From: Onchocerca volvulus
Taxonomy: Eukaryota > Nematoda > Chromadorea > Rhabditida > Onchocercidae
Length of the DNA: 64,000 nucleotides
Reading direction: 5' to 3'
Assembly: GCA_000499405.2 (NCBI GenBank)
Contig: HG738138.1
Span: forward strand, 13,145,208-13,209,207
A program made the translations under genes and the position numbers. This document shows, one piece after another, positions 25,419-38,700 of the stretch. Numbering within the stretch: position 1 is the first letter of the stretch; every line of letters starts with the position of its first letter. The notes beneath the pieces are model-generated. The model saw only the letters and a list, made by a program, of their open reading frames with translations, was not told the DNA's origin and made no database searches.

Positions 25419-26957
25419 ATTTTTGAAAAGTTATCTGCGAGCAACGCTGAATCACTTTTGAAATTTTTTATGTTTTTTTGGCAAGAAATTACGCTCGAAT
25501 AAATATACTAAAACATACATACACAGTGGAGAAGTTCTGTTTGGTGTGTGTGTTCGGCAGCGAAGTGCTTTTGCTTTGCTTAAAAAGTGCAACCGAGAGG
25601 CTTCTTTGCTTTTTTTTTTAAATGCCTCCTCATCAACTGATGGTTTCTTTCCTGCTTCTCATTTCCACTTCTCTTTTTCAGCAGTAAAAAAAAAAATCGA
25701 CAAAGTTTTCAAATTAGAAGAAAGAGGAATATTTATTCTAATTTAAGCAATTCCCTTCGCTTCTTCAGTCAACTTTTTAAAAAAAAAGAGAAGTGGGAGA
25801 AGTAGAATCATACTATTAAAAATCTTCTCTCTGTTTATGGGCTTTTTTCTTGCAGCTAGATGGAATTCATGTCGTATATTATGGACTACCGACTTTCTGC
25901 ATTTCTCTCCGGTGTTCATAATTTAGCAAATAAAAGGAAAGTTTAGAACAGAACTGCAATAAGAAACGAATCAACTGAAAGCGGTTTTTGGTTATCAAAT
26001 GTGCATGTTGCAACAGACAATTATCACTTTGAATTGATAATCAGAACAGCTAAGGTAGTTAGTTACAAAGCTGAGATTCAGGAAAATATCGGAAAACACA
26101 AACAGTTTTAATGTAATCCTTATAGTTGACCTTTCTAAGAAATTTCCACTTTTTACTTTGAAAATAGTACTAACTTCATGATCAGTAGCAAACATTTCTG
26201 ACATTTAATTGTTTAGACAAGTTTTCTTGAAAGGTCGTGAAGGGAATTCTGAGCAGTTCAATTTTCTTTTTTGCTTTCCAAAGATGATAAGATTGTTCTG
26301 ACTTGAGTACATTTTGCCTTCAGGACATCATATATTATTATTTCTGTTTTAATTTATTCATAACGCACTTGGACAGTTTCTATTTTTAAAGTATGTGAAA
26401 ACATTACAGCCAAGGAAATTCATTCCTTTTTATGCATGTAATAGGACAATTTGAAACTCAAACACGATATTCCATTTTTCATATTTAATTTCCTACTCTT
26501 TATCCAAGATAATGTCCAATACCAGAATCAGAAAGTTGCCTTATGACTAAATTAGAACTTGCTGAAATTACATTTTCGAAGTGGTTTCGAACCTATTTGG
26601 AAATCTCTTGACGACTGATATCTGCGATTTTTGATGACCATATTATCTTCACGTGATAATCTATGTATTTGCGAAATGAGGAAGGCAATAGATAAGTTGG
26701 AAGAGATCGTGATATTATCTCATTATTGAAATTCTTCCTTCCGTTCAAAAGTCCCCGAAGTAGTATTTTCGAATATTTTTTTAAACATATTGATTAAGTT
26801 CTAGTAACAGAAAATGTCTTTTATTGTTAGTTTTTATTGAAATAAAAGTAATTGATAGTCTTTCTTCAATTTTAGAGATGTTTGGAATGTTAGCTTCTTT
26901 GAGAAGTCGAAATCAGAATAATTGAATGGCACCATTCCAAAACGCCAAATATCTAAA

Positions 26958-27290
26958 TTAGCCTTGGTCTATAAATTTCGTGACAATCCATTGAAATCGA
27001 TTCATCATCACTAAGCATCTGGCCTGCTGTATCGATTCCTTTGTATTTTCCGTAGAGTCATTTTCATTTATCACAGCTAACTTATAATGCTTTCTGTAGA
27101 TAATGTTTGATTGTTCCAAGTATAATGGCATCTTCCTGGAAGTTTTTGAATGTTCATCTCTATTTGCTGATAGTAGGCTTAGTCTCTTGCTGTTGTGTTT
27201 ATTGCTGCTGGGAAGTGAGACTGCTTTACTCTTGTTGACCTCTGGATGCTTATATTTGCCTGTCGAAAGCTTCCGGGAAAGATCTTGCAT
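26958..27290 (-). other. 110-codon Lys/Ser-rich open frame
   Basis: An ATG-initiated minus-strand frame with no internal stop encodes a basic Ser/Asn/Lys-rich protein (SLPSSNKHNSKRLSLLSANR). It has no signal peptide or known motif and lies about 470 bases upstream of the zinc-knuckle gene on the opposite strand. The length is only slightly above what this A+T content gives by chance, so it is recorded as a candidate only. Confidence 0.25.
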
Positions 27291-27740
27291 TTTGGTCTTT
27301 TATCTCACTCATTCCCATTTAAATTTTCATAAACAAAAACAGTTTTTCTTAGTTATAAGTTGTGGGGAAAAGAGATTTGTCGGAATAGTCACATTACCAA
27401 TGAGTTCTAAAATGCTATGATGTAACAGTATAATGCCACTGTTACGGATAGGCGATTCGGAAAATCAGCAGTTCCACAGACAGCGCACATTGTCCGTCAC
27501 TTAACAGGTTTTGTGAGTTTCAAATATCAAATGTTTCTGTTGTATAATTATTTTTCCTATGCAGCAAGTTTTCAAAGATGTACGAGGTTTATTTATTAGT
27601 TCTGCAAGTTCCGAAGTAGGAGGTGAAATATACTGTCATCATGAGTGCTTGTTATGCACATTTCACGCATTACATACGTAGGCACGTGCTACGTAACAAA
27701 AATTGATACGTTGTTTGCCAATTTTATTTATTTGTAAATA

Positions 27741-27763
27741 AATTTTTAGGTGAGTGAGCCAAA
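27741..27763 (+). promoter_or_regulatory. Probable trans-splice acceptor and 14-base leader
   Basis: An AATTTTTAG acceptor ends at 27749, 14 bases upstream of the ATG of the zinc-knuckle gene, and no upstream coding exon was found. Short leaders directly after an AG are typical of spliced-leader (SL1) sites in nematodes. This is inferred from position. Confidence 0.4.
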
Positions 27764-30384
<2,621 letters not shown>

Positions 30385-32425
30385 ATGATAATCAGTGTGG
30401 TTTTCAAAAAAAGAAAGCAAATGGAATGAAAATCAGAACAGTAATATTATTCATTGCATAGCGTACAGGATGAAATTACAACAAATCAGTACTACAATAA
30501 ATATGCGTAGGTTATTTTTTGATTTTCCAGTACGTTAGTATTGATCAATACCGATAATCTGTATATTTTTGTTAATCAGATATAAGTTTTGGGTTTGTTC
30601 TCCCTCCTTCCCATCCTTCTTGGAGCTTCCATCTTTTCATTGTAAGTAATATCCTTTTCCCAGAACGATTTCCATCTAATTTTTATTTGTTCATAAAAAT
30701 ATTTTGACTTCTTAATCGATATTTTAATACGTTTTCATGAGAGATGAATACAAAAGATACTGAACATGAGCGAGTACCACTTTAGGACCATTGCACTTTA
30801 AGACGCTTGCTTTTCGTGCCTTTTTCGGTTAATTATTTCATGTAAAATTTAGAGATGTTTCCCCATGTAATTATTCAGATGCCAAAAATTATAAAAAAAT
30901 ACAATTATCTTATCCCGTGTTTCTTCAAAACAAGTAGATATTGAAGATTTTTTTTAATTTAAAAAAATTATAATTGCAGTTTTTTAAACAAATATCGCAA
31001 AATCTGGAATTTTTTTTTTTTTTCAAAATCTGAACCTTTCCCAGCTCTTTCTTTCGTGTTACTGCTGTAACCCATCATTCACTACTTGGTATAGCAATTG
31101 CAGTATGGTTTTTCAGATGTTCTGCATCTTAATGTCTCATAATACATTAAATACCAGAAGCGGGGTTTTTCTTTAGTGAACTTCCTAGGCATTCACTTGT
31201 TAGCTATCTACTTGTAAATAAGTTTAGTAACAGCCTGTATAAATTAAAGTCGATCTCGATTTCCGTTTCCTTCGTTCCATTATGCTGTAACAAAAATAAG
31301 ATCTCTCAAAAATTTTTTTTCCAAAAGTTGGGTGTCTAGAGGAAACGCTTAAGACATAAATTTGATTTACTCAATTTAAGCAGTCGCACGGATTTCGAAT
31401 GCAATTACATTCACTTTTGTTACACGTTTTTGAAAACAAAAGAAAAGAGAAAGTTCTCATCATTTTGTTAATATTAATCAATGTATATATTATCGGAAAT
31501 GATGAAATCTTACAGCCATACTATTTGTTGCTTACAGTTTGGTAGTTTGTTTTTCATCCTTCTACACAATTTACTGTTTGCGGAAATTTTTCAATTCAAA
31601 CGATGAAATGATATATTTTTTTTGTAAAATTAATTTTCTTCAAAAAGAAAAGTTGAATTTATGCTTATTCCTGTATAGTATTTTTGTTTGTTTGTTTTTT
31701 GTATACACAATGTTAAGCGATTCATTTTTATGACTTCCTGTAAAAAAATTATAACTTGTCCATAGTGTAAACAACTGCAAATACCATGCCAGTATTTGGA
31801 GGAGGTGGGAGAAAGACAGATTATTGATTCATATTGTACCCAAAATCCTGAATTATTCTTAGAAGACGGATGGGAATACAGTAAGGTTAAAGTGTGATAT
31901 AGTCAGATTAAGCCTGATGATTGATTTATTCGAACTTTTCGATATTGATAACAGTGTACTTTAGCAAGATTAGACATCACAACTACAGCAAAACTAAAGA
32001 ATTGAACAATTTTCGATTAGTATTCGATCCAGTTTTAACTAAATATACTTAGATAAGAGAAGCCAAAATACTAAGACCATAAAATTGCGGACTGAATTCA
32101 GACAACCAAATTTATGTGTAATTGGCTTAGCAATTGGTACTAGAATGAATTTTATTTTTATATTTTCATAGTACCTTCTATCTGTTTATAAATGAGAAAG
32201 CATCAATTTATTTCCATTGTTGCAGTATGCGTCGTACTGTGTAGTTCTTATGACTGTATATTTGAATAAAGTTATTGCTTCTTTTGTAAAAGATAAAGCT
32301 TTCATATCGGCATATTTTGAAAGAGATCAGCTAAAAATGATAAACGAGGAATAAACACCGACATATTCCGAATTCTTTATTTTTTAGCATTATCAATTTT
32401 GTATTGAAAGTTATGAAGGAGTGTC

Positions 32426-32456
<31 letters not shown>

Positions 32457-34524
32457 GGAGTAGATTGGAAGTTCTGGACCGAGAATATCATAATTATTTG
32501 AGGAGTGAAGGAACTAGTGTTATTCAGCAAATGGTAGTATATGCGAAGTTGTGGGAATTCTCACCTCGGCGTCTTAGTAAGAGTTACTGGATGAGTGCAT
32601 AGAAAAAGTTGGGATATGGTTTTTTCATCAGCCGGAAATTGATGTTTGTAACTATCAACTATTGAATTCAAGTAACATGTACTTTCACTAAAAAATTTTG
32701 GTAGTCTTTAGTTTGTGAAGTAAAACAAGTCCCAACAAGTGGTATACATTATGACTGCCCGGAATGATTATGAATGATTCGAAATGGGATTTTTTCATTT
32801 AGTAGGTTTAATGAAATTAAATCTATCCAAAAAGCTACAGCAAGAAAAAAAAAAAGGCCGCTGACAAAAAAGCAAGACGAAATAAATGAGTGGTGCAATA
32901 TGATTTGGAATGGCTCGGCAATCGGAATAATAGCTCGCTATATGAAAAAGGATATTATAGGATCGACATTGTCCCAGCGGCTACTAATCATAGGTATAAT
33001 AACTGTAAGGAATTTTCAATCTTCTGCAATTTTCCATTCAAATGCAAATTTTTTGGTCAAATAATGATTAATTGAAAAAAGTAGGTGAGATGAGGTTTCA
33101 AGGCGGGGAAAAGCAGAAGGATGGAGCGATTGCAAAATTTATTCTGAGATGGTTGATGCAGGGTCGTATTATAATAGCTTTTCTGGAATTCTGAAATAAT
33201 TTCCATCATTTCGAAGACCATTTGGCAGAAATCGACAGATGCCAGCAGTGCAAGCGGACTAGCCAATGCAGCAACAATCATTCGCTGGAATGGATCACTT
33301 GAACATTCAGCGGGACCATCCTCAGGACCATCCTCACGGCGACATATTCCATCATACTTCTATCATTTTGATTCGACCTACGATTCGCATCTTCATAATG
33401 CCAAACTGAGAGAAAGCTAAAACATAACATTATAGATTGATTTTTTTTTTTTCTCAAATATTTGGAAAAATTCATTAATACCACTTAATGTAATATAACG
33501 TAAAGTAGGTCGCACTTCGCTCGCTAATTAGTAGTGAACAAATGAAGTATATTATATCAAGCTGTAATCAACATCGTAGCGAAACGGTTGCAACTTGCAA
33601 TTTTCCGTGTTTTTATTGGAAAGCATCGAGTGAGAGTTAATCTCAAACAGAGTCTGTCGTATATGTATTTGTCTTGGCTTGGCGTCGAAAACACTTCTCA
33701 TTAATCAAAATTAACATGCATCCCTAACAGGCGAAGAATATTCATTTCAACAAAAAATATGTCCTTCCGTTTAAAAAAAAAAAAAAAAAAAAAATGACAT
33801 TGATTATCATGTTGCTACTGTTCTGGAAATAACAGGATTTATTTATTGTAGCATCATTGGTTAGATACTCACCAAAGGCGGTCGGCTTCGATTCAAAGAT
33901 ATCTTTTGTTTTAAAAAGATTCCATAGACATTCGAAGAAGCAATGGGAAATCGCGATGGCGGTCCATTATTCATTAGCCAATTCATCGTTGGTGGTTTCA
34001 TTCTTACTGGATTTGCTGGAACCACTGAAATTCCGTGCATATTTTTCAAGTAGAATTTCTTTTTGAGACTTGTCATGTTGAATAAATTGCGATCTAATAA
34101 CATGAAAATTTTCAATTATATTTATATTGCTGGAATGTGCTAGTTTTAAAATTTTACGAAATCGGAATGTAAAACAATTATTTTATGTGCACGATTACAG
34201 ATAATCAACTCTTGGATTAAAATTAAAGATTTACTGGTCATTTTAAGCAATTATTGTCCATTAAGTCTGTATACCAATTTGAATGAAATTTAATAAGTGT
34301 GTTAATTAAATTTCTAATAATTTTTTTCAAATGGAGTGCTAAATAAGGAACTTTGCTAATAAATGAAGATTTCTAGGATATGTAGCCACAGAGTTTTCTA
34401 TTCATTTATCTTTTCTTATTCATAAAAGTTTGAAAAATACGAAAGCATTCAAATTACGACAATCTTAAATAAACTTCCGTTTAATAATACAAAAATAATA
34501 TTAAAAAGCTCTAACCAACTGTAC
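30385..34524. other. Intergenic DNA, no convincing gene
   Basis: 3' UTR of the zinc-knuckle gene, then A+T-rich DNA with poly-T runs (32427-32456) and a poly-A run (33772-33793). A G+C-richer segment at about 33170-33420 is open on both strands. Exon-like pieces near 33870-34050 likewise have splice-like borders on both strands. I could not choose between readings. Confidence 0.55.
30496..30501 (+). terminator. Polyadenylation signal of the zinc-knuckle gene
   Basis: AATAAA 112 bases after the stop codon. Confidence 0.6.
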
Positions 34525-35465
34525 AAAAGACAAATTTGTTCGGTACATTTTCAGCAGATCCGGACGAACATCCATTTTAAGCAACCGGAAGATGCGTAAG
34601 AAAACGGAAATGAGGACTAAATGATTCTGAATGAAAACGAGGAGGGAAAATGAACTGATAAGAAGGTAATATTTGATATTGTCGTCTCATAAATTATGCA
34701 AATTTTTCACTTCATCTGTCGCATACAAAAAATATTAAAAAGCAATAATTTTTCTTCAATTTCTTCAAAATATCGGAAAGGTGTGTTTATAAGAATATGT
34801 GATAACTTCATTTTGGAAAGATATTTGATTTCATAATTTTTTCAGTATGTGCTGATATTCTGAATCATTCCTGTCTAATTCAGTTTCATTTTCCAGAAGT
34901 TACAGTCGATCTGTCTTGTGTCGAACGAATTGCTACGTCGGAATGTTTACTGATTTTTGCCCATCACACTTCCTCACATGTCTATACATCTTTTTCCATT
35001 TGGATCTCCAAAGCTTCAAAGATGCTGTCAAGAACAAATTCATTATGACTAAAGTTTGAATTCATGGCAATCTCACTCCTAAGTCAGGCGATAAAAGATG
35101 TTTTATGTTTTGCTGTGAACAAATTTTAATCTTGATTTAGACTGAGAAAGGCGTACTTCAAGATTAAGTTGGTAAGAAAGAATAACTAATTTTGATATCG
35201 ATAACTTACATGGATCGAATCTTATATCTATTGTTACTCGAATTTTTCCTCCTTCCGCTACTTTAATTGGTAACATACATGATGAGTTCTTGCAGCGACT
35301 ATACAAATCATCCAAAGAAGTAATAAGGAGTAAAGGGAAAGTAACTTGGAAAGCGTGATGATTCGAAAAAGCGAAAATGTTTTGATGTGAGTTAAGAATC
35401 CAGGCTGAGATTAGCGCCATTTTCATTCTGGTCAATGTATGAACTTTGCTTATGAAAATAGTCAT
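34525..35465 (-). CDS. Candidate small gene, partial model, function unknown
   Basis: Minus-strand exons 35465-35210, 35024-34978 and 34626-34525 join with matching phases. The ATG at 35465 opens 85 codons with a hydrophobic stretch (AFQVTFPLLLITSLDD) and a Cys-containing KNSSCMLPIKVAEGG segment. The borders are strong: CCAT/GTAAGT, then TTCTTGACAG, CAT/GTGAGG and GTTTTCATTCAG. The third exon has a hydrophobic/basic run (LVLISVFLRIFRLL). After it the frame may end within a few codons in an exon starting at 34024, or continue. The start lies 264 bases beyond the GPCR stop on the same strand, a spacing seen in nematode operons, although a possible polyadenylation signal lies between them. Each exon is short enough to be chance, and an alternative plus-strand reading exists over part of the span. 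No family was recognised. Confidence 0.3.
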
Positions 35466-35541
35466 CTTTTTCCTTTGATATTTCGATTATGGCGAAATTC
35501 TACCAAAAATAATTTCAATCCGTATTAAACTAATTTTTCAT

Positions 35542-35547
35542 TTTATT
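35542..35547 (-). terminator. Polyadenylation signal of the GPCR gene
   Basis: AATAAA on the minus strand (TTTATT on plus), about 180 bases downstream of the GPCR stop. Confidence 0.45.
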
Positions 35548-35728
35548 TTGAAGCTGTTAAGAAAAGATAGCATCAGGTAGTGTCGAAATGTAAAAAACGT
35601 AGTATTGAGTGAGCCTAATAAACAGGATATGAAATTTTTTGCACACTGGTGTATGAATTCATGATGAAACAGTAATTAATGAAGAATTCATATTTAAGAC
35701 ATGAAAAGGGACCAGTTCTTTTTGGATT

Positions 35729-38700
35729 TTAAAAGGAAGTGGTAACATGATAACGCGTTCGTTGTGGTTGAGGAGGGCACGGTATGTTCAGTGTTGAAAG
35801 GATGGTGATGGACGGTAAGGTAATGATATCACATGCCGATTTGCTATCTCCATTGAATCGTCCGCAAAATAACATCTCATCAGGTGAATGTGATTTCAGA
35901 CGTGACTTCAGAGTGCTTTGTGTCATGCTCCGTGTTCGTTCATGCCGCTGACGACATGGTAGGACGAGAAGTTGACGAAATGCGCGTCGATACTTTTGAC
36001 TGTAGACAATATAAATGAGGGGATTTAATGATGATGACAGCAGCGACAACCACTGGAAAATTGGACGCAGCACCTGAGACGCAAATTGAAATGTTGATGT
36101 ACTGTAGTCCTTCGCAAGAAAAAAGTAGGAGTATATTCCTGTAACATATAAAATATTTGTGAATTCATATAATAAACTTAAATTCGAGTTATACAAAGAC
36201 ATTACGCTTGAACAAGAGTCCGTTCTTGACGATACATCGGGATTATTTCAAACGTTTCGTAGTCTTTTGTAATAGAGGAACATTAAATTTATTATCAAAA
36301 TGATAAATTATCATTTACTAATATACAAAAATGACCAAACCATGCAAAGGTAGCCAGCACAATGCAAAAACAATAATAACTGTAAACATCATTTGGGCAA
36401 CTCGTAATTTGACACGCTCATCACGAATCTAAAAATTGAAATTTTATTAGGATTTCCTAAAATTTCACAATGAAGTTTCTCAAGAATCCCGTAAATTGAT
36501 AAATGCCAAGGTATTACCTTGGCATTCACAGCCAAACTACGATGACTGGATACAGTGATGAAAATACGCGTATAAAGCGCTGATATCAGCATGAATGGGA
36601 TAGTAAATGCAAGTAGTAGGTTCACAATAATAAAATTCATTGTTTCGTCTTGTGTTGCGATACATAGGCGTGCTACCAAAGTACCATTCGGTGGATCCAG
36701 AGTAAATAATATCTGAAATGAATATTGTTTCTAAGCATTATTCTAGGTACTGGATTTACTTTTTTTTTTTTTTTTAACCAAAGATGATGACCAACATTTT
36801 TAACCAAAGATGATGAAGCTACTTTTTTTTTTTTTTTTTTAATCCGAAATTATTTCGAAATCTTTGTATCCGGAAACCTCGTCGTAGATGGCTAAGGTTG
36901 GTGCAGCAAGTATCCCACTAAGCATCCATATTCCTGCAATCACGTAAAGAGTCCATCGGGAATCCCATACAGCATATTTCATTGTATGACAAATTGCCAA
37001 GTAACGATCCGCTGTAACGGCCACCAAAGTAAAGATTGAAGCACAGGAAGTTGTCGAATTAATCCAAGTTGACACTTTACAGCCTATCGCTCCAAGTTGC
37101 CATTCTGAAAACCATAGGTTCATTAAAAGTTGATGTAATAAAAATATTCAAATCATTCTAAATAATTTGGAGGAAATTATATTGCATGCACCTTTGTCAG
37201 TAACTCTCTCAATGCACTTTTCATGATGTTTAAACCGGACAGATTAGATTAATCCCCAACAAATGACACAAATGCATTGTGTCTGAGGAATTTTCAAAAG
37301 ATGGATAGGTATACATCTGCCTAAAGAACTTGCAAACCAACCGATACTTTTTTTTCGCCATATTCAAAATTGTCTAAAATTCTCAGGACAATTAATTTTT
37401 GATACATCAAGACATATTTATAAAAACACTGAACCCTTCTTTTCCATTTTTTCAACAGTCCGAATTTAATTAACTTTATATGTTCTTTCTAATTCATTCA
37501 ATTAACTTCATTTTACCATTTTGTTTACACTTTGAAAATGCGTTTTAAAAATTTTTCGAATCTTAACATTGCTCTTTACTTTTTACTTAGTGACCCAATT
37601 AATTTCCTTTCAACATTTGGTAACACTTTATTGGGGAGCTTTTAATTTAGAAAAAAATAGACTTCCCGAAAAATATAAATATAATCTTATATTGTGCAAA
37701 TAATGTAAATTTGAACTGAAACACTGACTGAAGTAATCATCGTCTCGAATTCTCGAGAGATTTTTCTATAATTTCTTCAATTACTTCTTCTGAAGTTTTG
37801 CTATGATTCGGAAAAAAAATCGAGAAATACAAATTGTTTGCCATTATGTTGTATTTTTTTGTTTAAGAAACACAAAAAATATAAATAATAAATATATAAT
37901 AATATATATAAAAAAGAAAGAACTGATTTTAAAATAAAAAACACAAAAAGTATAAATAATAAATAAGTTTTTTCTTTTTTGAAATATCAATTTTTAAATA
38001 TGTAGATATTATTTATGCATAAATTTATGCATAAATTTTTGAAATATTGCTGGGGTGTCAGAAGAAACAAAAAAAAAAAAAAAAATTTAAATTGAACTTT
38101 GCTAAAATTTCCGACGACAACTTGGAAAATTTCGAAGCTATACTGAAAATCATTCTACTCAGTATTTACCAGTTACGCCAAGAAAATTGAAAAATATATA
38201 GAAAGTTTGTGAATGAAAAACTCCTTTCAGATTAAATTCCGAACTTGATCAAGAAAGTGTGAGACCATTTGCATTCATAAAAAGAGCTGCAAATACACAG
38301 AAATCGAAAAATGAAAAAACAACCAGAATTTTGCAATTTTTCAGATTTTTCTAAGAGTTATTTTACTATAATGAAAAGTTTAAGATTTCCAATTCCCCGA
38401 GATAATACTGAAAGGTATTACCAATGAAATGTCGATTTAATAGAAGCTTTAGTCAAACGTTCATGTCAATTTTTCATTGCATAAAATAATGACCTGATTT
38501 CATCATTTATCTTTTTTAAAGATAATGTATGGAAAGAATGTAGCTGTTCAGACAATATTAATTCGAATTAATTAGTGCTGACAAATAGCGAATGAAGTAA
38601 GCTAATTCAGTACGAAGCTTTTTTATCATAAGCATGCGGTTTCAAATTAATGAATAATGATATTGCAACTTTTAAAAGATCCATAACAATCAGAGGGCTA

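Larger units (their letters stand above)
11939..27763. other. About 15.8 kb without a convincing gene
   Basis: Apart from the 3' UTR of the upstream gene I find no chain of exons with compatible phases. What is visible: poly-T and poly-A runs, G+C-richer purine-biased patches (about 15940-16220 and 18590-18960), a CT-rich tract (19355-19400), a TG microsatellite (25375-25413) and isolated open frames of 60-134 codons. In DNA this A+T-rich, several ~100-codon open frames are expected by chance, so these are listed separately at low confidence. The region may hold regulatory DNA for the flanking genes or non-coding RNA genes that I cannot recognise by eye. Confidence 0.6.

Noticed and set aside
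27103..27420. 105-codon plus-strand Leu-rich open frame
   Set aside because: It is the antisense of a Ser/Lys-rich frame; the run of Leu and Cys comes from reversed AGC/AAG codons.
33772..33793. Poly-A run as the tail of a retrocopied gene
   Set aside because: No open frame or homologous coding sequence precedes it and no flanking duplication is visible; it is one of many simple runs.
35210..35465. ML (NPC2-like lipid-binding) domain in the candidate gene behind the GPCR
   Set aside because: A C...C...GG..RVTIDI pattern recalls it, but the other conserved Cys and the second half of the domain are missing.
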